Source: Stercorarius parasiticus (taxonomy: Eukaryota; Chordata; Aves; Charadriiformes; Stercorariidae). Taken from it: DNA of 64,000 nucleotides. Shown here piece after piece: positions 57,954 to 64,000 of this stretch. Below the pieces are notes generated by a model, which saw nothing but the letters and a program-made list of their open reading frames with translations, ran no database searches and was not told the origin of the DNA. The position numbers were made by a program, and so were the translations under genes. Numbering within the stretch: position 1 is the stretch's first letter; the number at the start of each line of letters is the position of its first letter. The stretch covers positions 404,736-468,735 of the forward strand of contig VWZL01000906.1 of the NCBI GenBank assembly GCA_013396915.1, read 5' to 3'.

Positions 57954-60900
57954 CCTTGGTAGGGAGAGAAAAAACAGCTACAAAAAGGAAAGAACAAAAC
58001 ATTTTGCAACCAACTTGGGAAAAAGGGTGTTGTAGGGTAAAGAGAGAGGTGGAAAGTCACTTAGTTTGATGACAGAGTAGATTTTGTTGATTTATTTGAG
58101 ATTTTATTCAACATTCTTTGATTGAACAACACTGAAAAAACCATCAAATGCTTGCAAAACATCTCAAGTATTTTTTTTGATTGACTTTTTAGCAGTGATT
58201 TCAATACTGTACCTTAGGACTCTGAGAGTTTGTGATGAGAAGTTCTGTTACATGTTACGGCTGTGGAATCTGTTGTATTTTGTAATTTTTTTTTTCACCT
58301 ATGTGAAATTTTATAGTTATAACTTGCTGTTCAGTAAACTTGCTGTGCAATAGTCTCATCACCGAACCCCGTGTTTGCTCTTGTGGTGTAAAAGGGGTAA
58401 TAACACAAAAACAAGGCCAGATTTTCAGAAGAGCTTGTGACTCAATGAGCTTTAGGCATATTCATTGATATGCTCTTTTGAAAATTTAGCAGTGTATGCC
58501 AAATCAGACCTTAAGGCATTAGAAGCTGGAATCTTGCTTTCTTTGGTTTTCCGAGAAGGGCATAGAAAGTTTGAGTATTGCTTGAAAGTGATTATAACTG
58601 TATTTCTAAACTTAATTTCAGAAGATGGGAAATGCCACATCTTTAGGTAACACCCTGTATTAGATTTTGCTACTGATAATTTAAAGGTTTTTCTAAGTAG
58701 CTACTAAATTAATGAGACTGATTCAGTATTCAGGGAAATGAATTGCTACTGAAAACGGTGATATATGCTGACATAAGTTCTTTACTTAATGAGCCAGATT
58801 CTGCTTACACTTACAGGGGAGTCTGTAGCTCAGACAGTTTATGTGCCTGATTTTTTTTACAAGATAGGCTGGATTTTTGAAAGAGGCTCAACAGTTTCAC
58901 AGTCCAGCATGTAACCTGTATTTACTTGCTTGCAAAGTTGGACTGGATGCTATCTATGTAGTAAACCCAAAATTCAGAGCTTAATTTCAACCACATAGAA
59001 AATCTAATTCTGAGTACTTAATACCAAAAAATGAAGCGAACACGTACATGATATGATGTGATGAATTGATATCACTTACTCGACTGGTTCAAGCTTGATC
59101 ACATAATTTTGAATGGTTAACTTTGTCCAAAGTAGAGTTTATGCTGAATCAGATTATTCTCTTTTAACTTTGTTTGATCAGATTACATTCGTTTCTTTGC
59201 AGCTGTCAGAAAGTCAGAAAAACAAAAAAGCCCATGAAGCCAACACAAAGTACTGTAGGTGTTAGTTAATTAAACAGAAATGCAATTATTAGTTCATATC
59301 TGATCTGGAAGCATTATATTGCTAAGAGACCCAGTATTAAGGCCTGCAGTTCTGTTTTCTGGGCTAAACAGGGTTGGATTACAAAATGAAATGTCACTTC
59401 TGAAAATTGCCCTTGATATTTAACATGTATTAAGAGTTGTAAAATTTCAGCTATTGTATGAAAGATATAGGAAGAGACTTTTACTCTCTTTCATAAAGGG
59501 AACATATTTTACATTAAAACCCAGTATAATAAACTATGTGCAACTTAAAGACCATAAATGGTTGGGGTATTTTTTTAACTATTGTTTTGTTGCTTCAGTG
59601 CCATGTAGAGATAGCAGTCCTTTTGGCTGTGGGATGCTTGAGAAAAAACAAGGTTTACAGATTGGTGAACTTAATTTTAAAAAAAACAAACAAAACCCAA
59701 CAACTTTGAACTATGTGTAAAATTGTGTCTCAGAAGTTTCAGCTGCAGCATATGAAAATTTTCAGTTGCACCTTATAACATGCGGTTAAAGCAATCCTGA
59801 ATTGATTTTGCCAGGCACTAAGCAACTGTTGACATAAATATATTAGACCCAGAAATCTAAGCATGTGGGTCATTCCATTAAATGACTCCCAAATCATAAT
59901 AAAATGAGAAGTCTCTCCGAAGATTTGACCCAGATTTTTCATTCTGGACAACTAATATTTAGTACAAATAAGGAAGCAAGTCAATCAGTGTTATTCCATG
60001 TCCCACACCATATGTACGAACATGAATTTTACCTTCCGGCATCCCAACCAGACTATTATAAGAGGCAAAACTGATAAGGGCTGCAGCAGCAATAGGCTCC
60101 TGCTTTCCTTTGGCTCGGACTCCTGTGGCAGAAGAGCTAAAGTACAGCATCTAGAAATGCTGGAGTGGTTGTTGAATCAAGGTTTTGGCATCTTGCACAA
60201 GGTAAATTCTGCAATTTCCAGTGTTTATTCTGTCTTCCAATAGAAATCTATGTATTTACACGCACAGCAGGGTTTATTTTGACACAGGTGTAGTTTATCA
60301 TTATCTCTATGGGACCAGATTCAGTGAATTACTTCAGCATTTTCTTTAGAGTCACTAGAAGGGAGGCACTTTGTGTCTTGCGATTAGTTATTGGACAAGC
60401 CTTAGCTAAGTTAAATTGTTTGCAGTACCTGATGATTTTGTTAGGTCTATCCTGAGGCTAACTTCAGTACTGCTCAATAGAAGAGTCTAGAAAAGTTCTC
60501 ATTTTGAACCTATTCTAGAATTCGTAGTGGAGCCTATAATATTTTATATGCTGAAACAGTTAAAAATCGGAACACCTTTGTCTTTTAGGGGTAATTCCAG
60601 ATTTAACAAGAATTAAATTTGATTTTCTGGGTGAATTGGTATGTTACATCTTCTGTCATTAAAAAATGAAAGGGAACCTCACAATAAAAATTACTGTAGA
60701 GCCTGGTAACATTTGGAAGTTATGAATAGATATATTTAGGGAAGAAAAAGAGGGTAATTTTTTTATTGTCATGAAATGCATTATAATAGGAGATGCTTAG
60801 GGAGAAGTAACTTCCGAAAAAGAAGCAGGGAGTCGAGAAACAACAATACACATTTTTCTTAAAGGTAATAGGAGCTGCCCCCTACCTAGGAATGAATGGT

Positions 60901-61399
60901 TTGTGGAGGCTAGATGAATTCTTAAGAGCTGGTCTTGTCAATAATGCTCCTTGAACTTGATTCATCATCATTTGGTCTCTTCTATTTTCCCCCCAGTCCC
61001 TGTTCCTACTGTGCTGGCTAGCTTGCAGCCTTTCTCTTATTTGCTCTCGTCCCCTCCTTCCAGCCTCCCGGAGTGCCAACTCTCTGCTTGCTTGGGATTC
61101 AGCTGTGCTGTAGACCTTTGCTAATGGGTATGGTAATCAGAGTAGAAAGAAAAAGTAAAATCAGCCTTCTGATTTTAAGAGACTAACACATGAATACATT
61201 AATGTGTAGCTTGAAAGGTACCTACATTCATGTCTTGTGTCATTTATAGGGCTGCTATTAGATCTTGCATGATTTCCCAGGATATTGCATATCAATTTGT
61301 ATTAACCATAGGATGTGCTATGTAAGCGGTGAGAGAGGTTCTCTCGTGACAACATCACATGTAATACACATCATGACTCTGTTCGTGCGGCATCACCTC

Positions 61400-61810
61400 T
61401 TACTTTAAGAATGCACACAGAGGGCTCGTAAGAGATTTACAGAGGAACTTTTTCTCGAGCACATAACGATATGCAAATATCTCAGGATCAAAGATAAGTC
61501 AAAGAAAAATGGCACTGAGTAGAATAAGTCAGCTCAGCTGGCAGCCTAGCTACATGACAGACCCACGGGCAACTTCAGAGCTGTCAGCTTCACTGCCTGT
61601 GGAGCCCACCAAGGGGCCAGATGCTGCTGCTGGATGAATATTTTCAGCAGCTTGGCATCTGGGTGCTGCGATGGCCTGTGTGTCACATCGGAATGGAAGC
61701 TTTCACCGTGCTGCTGGGGCTGGACACAAAGGAAAACAGATTTGCTGAGGTTAATGGTAATTAAAAATAAATTGTCGTGACTGTTTTTAAGCCACGTTCT
61801 ACCTGCCAGT
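61400..61810. promoter_or_regulatory. Candidate conserved noncoding element
   Basis: A less AT-rich block holds ATATGCAAAT (POU-like, near 61470), AGATAAGTC (GATA-like), GCTGCTGCTGGATG, and GGTAATTAAAAATAAATTG at its right end. No frame is recognised and no repeat explains it. The mix of motif classes over 400 bp resembles a developmental enhancer, but without alignment this is a weak inference. Confidence 0.25.
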
Positions 61811-62269
61811 TATTAAAGAGCAAAAACACCTCAAAAAACAAACCTGAAGCTTTGCTTTATTTAAAAGCATGTATTTAAATTATATACACTTGCTGTTTAT
61901 TTCTAGATTCTGTCAGCATTGTACTGAGCAAAAGTGGGAAGCATATCCATATATATGTCTACACATATATAAACTCCACATCAAATAGGGAGTTACATGC
62001 ACGGTATCGATATCCATTTGTTAGTCTGGGCACAATATTTACTTTCTCTACCCTAAGGATTGATGATAATGAAACGAATGAAAAAGTACTCCTCAAATTT
62101 ACTTCATCTGGCTAGTGATTCCCAGCTCAATGCAAGTAAAAGCTACCCTTGTTTACTGAGATAGTGTTATGTGTGATGCTCTAATGCTGTTATGGCTAGG
62201 ACGGTTTTAGCCCTCAGCTCTGTTAATTAGCAAAAATCACTACAAGCAGGGATTTAATTTTTTCCCTTC

Positions 62270-62284
62270 TTTTTTTTTTTTTTT
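62270..62284. repeat. Poly-T homopolymer
   Basis: Fifteen T followed by ACAG. It resembles a splice acceptor, but nothing downstream looks like an exon. Confidence 0.85.
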
Positions 62285-63840
62285 ACAGTGAAAGTACTTT
62301 TTTGGATTTCTAACAATTAGAAAAACAGTGAAAAAGCATTATTCATATGGGATATTGAAGTCTTCAGATGTCCTCTTGACGGGCTGGCCTGAAATTGAAG
62401 ACATACTTTAAAGAGAAAATAAAAAGTATTTGACTTACTTTTGTTGGGCTTGGAGGGTAAAAAAAAAGGACAGATTGTTGAGGGTAGCTTTCTTTGTATG
62501 TTTTTTGTTTTGTTGTTTTAAACATAATGCTGGTAGAATCAACTAAGAACAAACCAAGCCAGTGTCTGGTCTTAGGAGAGCTCTTGCCATCTGTGTTCTG
62601 GTGTAGCTTCCTCATAAGTCACTATAATCCACAGTCCAGAGAAGGATGCCAGTTTTTTACCCTTTATGAGTATGGTCAACTGCAGGTGCAGATGAGAGCT
62701 GCGTTGGATGGGCTTTGCTTAGGACTCAGCATGTTTCTTCGTGAGCAGTCAGTGGCACTGTTTTGACTGGATGCATGATCCACAGATGGATGAAGTTCAG
62801 CCCGGAGCAGGGGACTAACATATAACCGGTAGATCACTTGGATCCTGTTTAACCCTAAAATTTGCACATGTACATGCCATTTGAACGAGAAAGCCTGTAA
62901 TTTGGGCAAGAGAATTTGCTACCTGCAATCACAAATCACTATGTGGAGAGGTGTTTCCTCAAACATAAGAAGGCACTTATTTTTCAATTTGATTCATTTA
63001 ATCCATTTTTTCTTTTCTAAATCTGGCTTTGTAGTTTTTTTTTTCTTATGAAAATGAGGTAGGATTATTTTTGTTGACTCCTGAAATGGTCAGAGAAACA
63101 CTTCACAACATTTCAGAATGCATTCAGAAACTACTTGAGCTGCACAAAACCAGAATGGCTAAAAAGCCTTTAAATGCAGGCGAGCTGTTTGCTGTAACCC
63201 TCCTCTCCAACCCAACAGCCCTGTGCCCCAGTGAATTATTCTAAAGCACATTCTAGACAGGACATGTAATGGCCAAAATGGGAGTATAAGAGGCTTTCCA
63301 GAATGTTTATGACTGCTCCACAGAAATGACTTTCCATTTTTATACACCTTAATTGTTATAGATTTACTAATAATAGCTGAAAACTTAAACCTACCTGAGG
63401 TTTTCCCATGCAAAGATTGTCTAGTGGATGAAAAAAGCATGGAAAACCACTAAAACATTTGATAGGGATTGAGGTGGAGTTAGTGCATTGAAGTAGTTAC
63501 ATTTATTTATCAGACAATAAAAAAACAGCCTGGAAAACAATATTTTGGGTGAAATCCTCGCTCTGCTGTGATGGACTTCATCCAGTTTGCAGTCTGGAGT
63601 AAGATTTTTCTCCTACATTAAGTGTCTGAAATGTTTGATCTGCCAAAGTTTCTGAGTCATCTTTCATGATAGCTTTTCATTGACTGTAAAAGAAGCTGAA
63701 TCAGACTAATGAGCTGACCCTTTTTTCATTTCTGAACAAATGGTTCCATGGCTAAATATATAATATGATAGATTTAATCAGTTTTGATAGTGCAGGCAGT
63801 AAAGTAGTATTAAACTCTGTCAGGAGACCTTTTGAAATTC

Positions 63841-63856
63841 TAATAATAATAATAAT
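63841..63856. repeat. TAA trinucleotide repeat
   Basis: Five TAA units plus one base. Simple repeat, likely polymorphic. Confidence 0.9.
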
Positions 63857-64000
63857 CAGGTAATTAGAGCCAGTTCAGTGTTTTTCTAGAATTAGTGTAT
63901 GCTTTCCTTCTATTAAATCAAGTCAGAAGTAAACAAAAAGTTTAATAAAACTGGAATAAATTAAGTTACTTCATTCACTTACTCAGTTGGTTAACTGGTT

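Larger units (their letters stand above)
57954..64000. other. Unique AT-rich noncoding DNA to the right edge
   Basis: About 6 kb without recognised genes. It includes phrases resembling ancient sauropsid repeats near 58411-58450 (GGCCAGATTTTCAGAAGAGC) and 58786-58830 (GCCAGATTCTGCTTACACTTAC), a T run at 62270-62284, a TAA repeat at 63841-63856, and a candidate regulatory stretch at 61400-61810. Confidence 0.5.

Noticed and set aside
57692..58060. 122-codon minus-strand frame rich in Leu, Ser, Pro and Phe
   Set aside because: It is the complement of the homopurine tract, so the amino-acid pattern follows from composition.
62270..62290. Poly-T followed by ACAG, like a splice acceptor
   Set aside because: The downstream sequence has stops and no recognisable exon.
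1..64000. An undescribed multi-gene system
   Set aside because: There is no cluster of related open frames, no operon-like layout and no recognisable enzyme apart from decayed CR1 reverse transcriptase. The window reads as noncoding vertebrate DNA.

Overview
The window looks like vertebrate nuclear DNA, most probably from a bird. Seven clearly recognisable CR1 LINE pieces are present. Most keep the family's 3' tail built on the octamer ATTCTATG, and five encode fragments of the CR1 reverse-transcriptase protein. Two LTR elements resemble types I know as common in birds. Nothing prokaryotic is present. Most of the sequence is AT-rich, CpG-poor, dense in stops and sparse in repeats, as expected of a long intron or intergenic desert. 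I recognise no host protein-coding exon, tRNA, rRNA, CRISPR array or satellite. The species cannot be named from this sequence.

Layout. Positions 1-540 and about 896-1090 are GC- and CpG-rich and look like the edge of a CpG island, so a promoter or first exon may lie here or just to the left. Two unresolved bases (N at 898 and 974) fall beside or in the second block. From 1100 to 22150 the DNA is mostly unique, with two small CR1 tails (10132-10278 and 13614-13682) and several very old short palindromic repeats. At 22160-23773 two CR1 copies lie head to tail, the second starting directly after the octamer tail of the first. A CR1 tail fragment lies at 24053-24130. An LTR of about 0.9 kb, plus strand, with a five-unit internal repeat, ends at 30157. 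A CR1 on the minus strand covers 37698-38830. A 540-bp solo LTR on the minus strand covers 40830-41369, flanked by a 5-bp GATGT duplication. Two more minus-strand CR1 copies cover about 48975-50036 and 51403-51986. The rest, to 64000, is unique AT-rich DNA with a 126-bp homopurine tract and several stretches that look like candidate conserved noncoding elements.

No set of genes works together here. The coding potential belongs to dead retrotransposons: the CR1 copies are 5'-truncated and most carry stop codons or frameshifts, and the LTR elements have no gag, pol or env. I looked for a new biological system and found no good evidence for one. The items most worth checking are the CpG island, the tandem CR1 pair, the repeat-bearing LTR, a perfect 21-bp tandem duplication, the old palindromic repeats and the candidate regulatory stretches.
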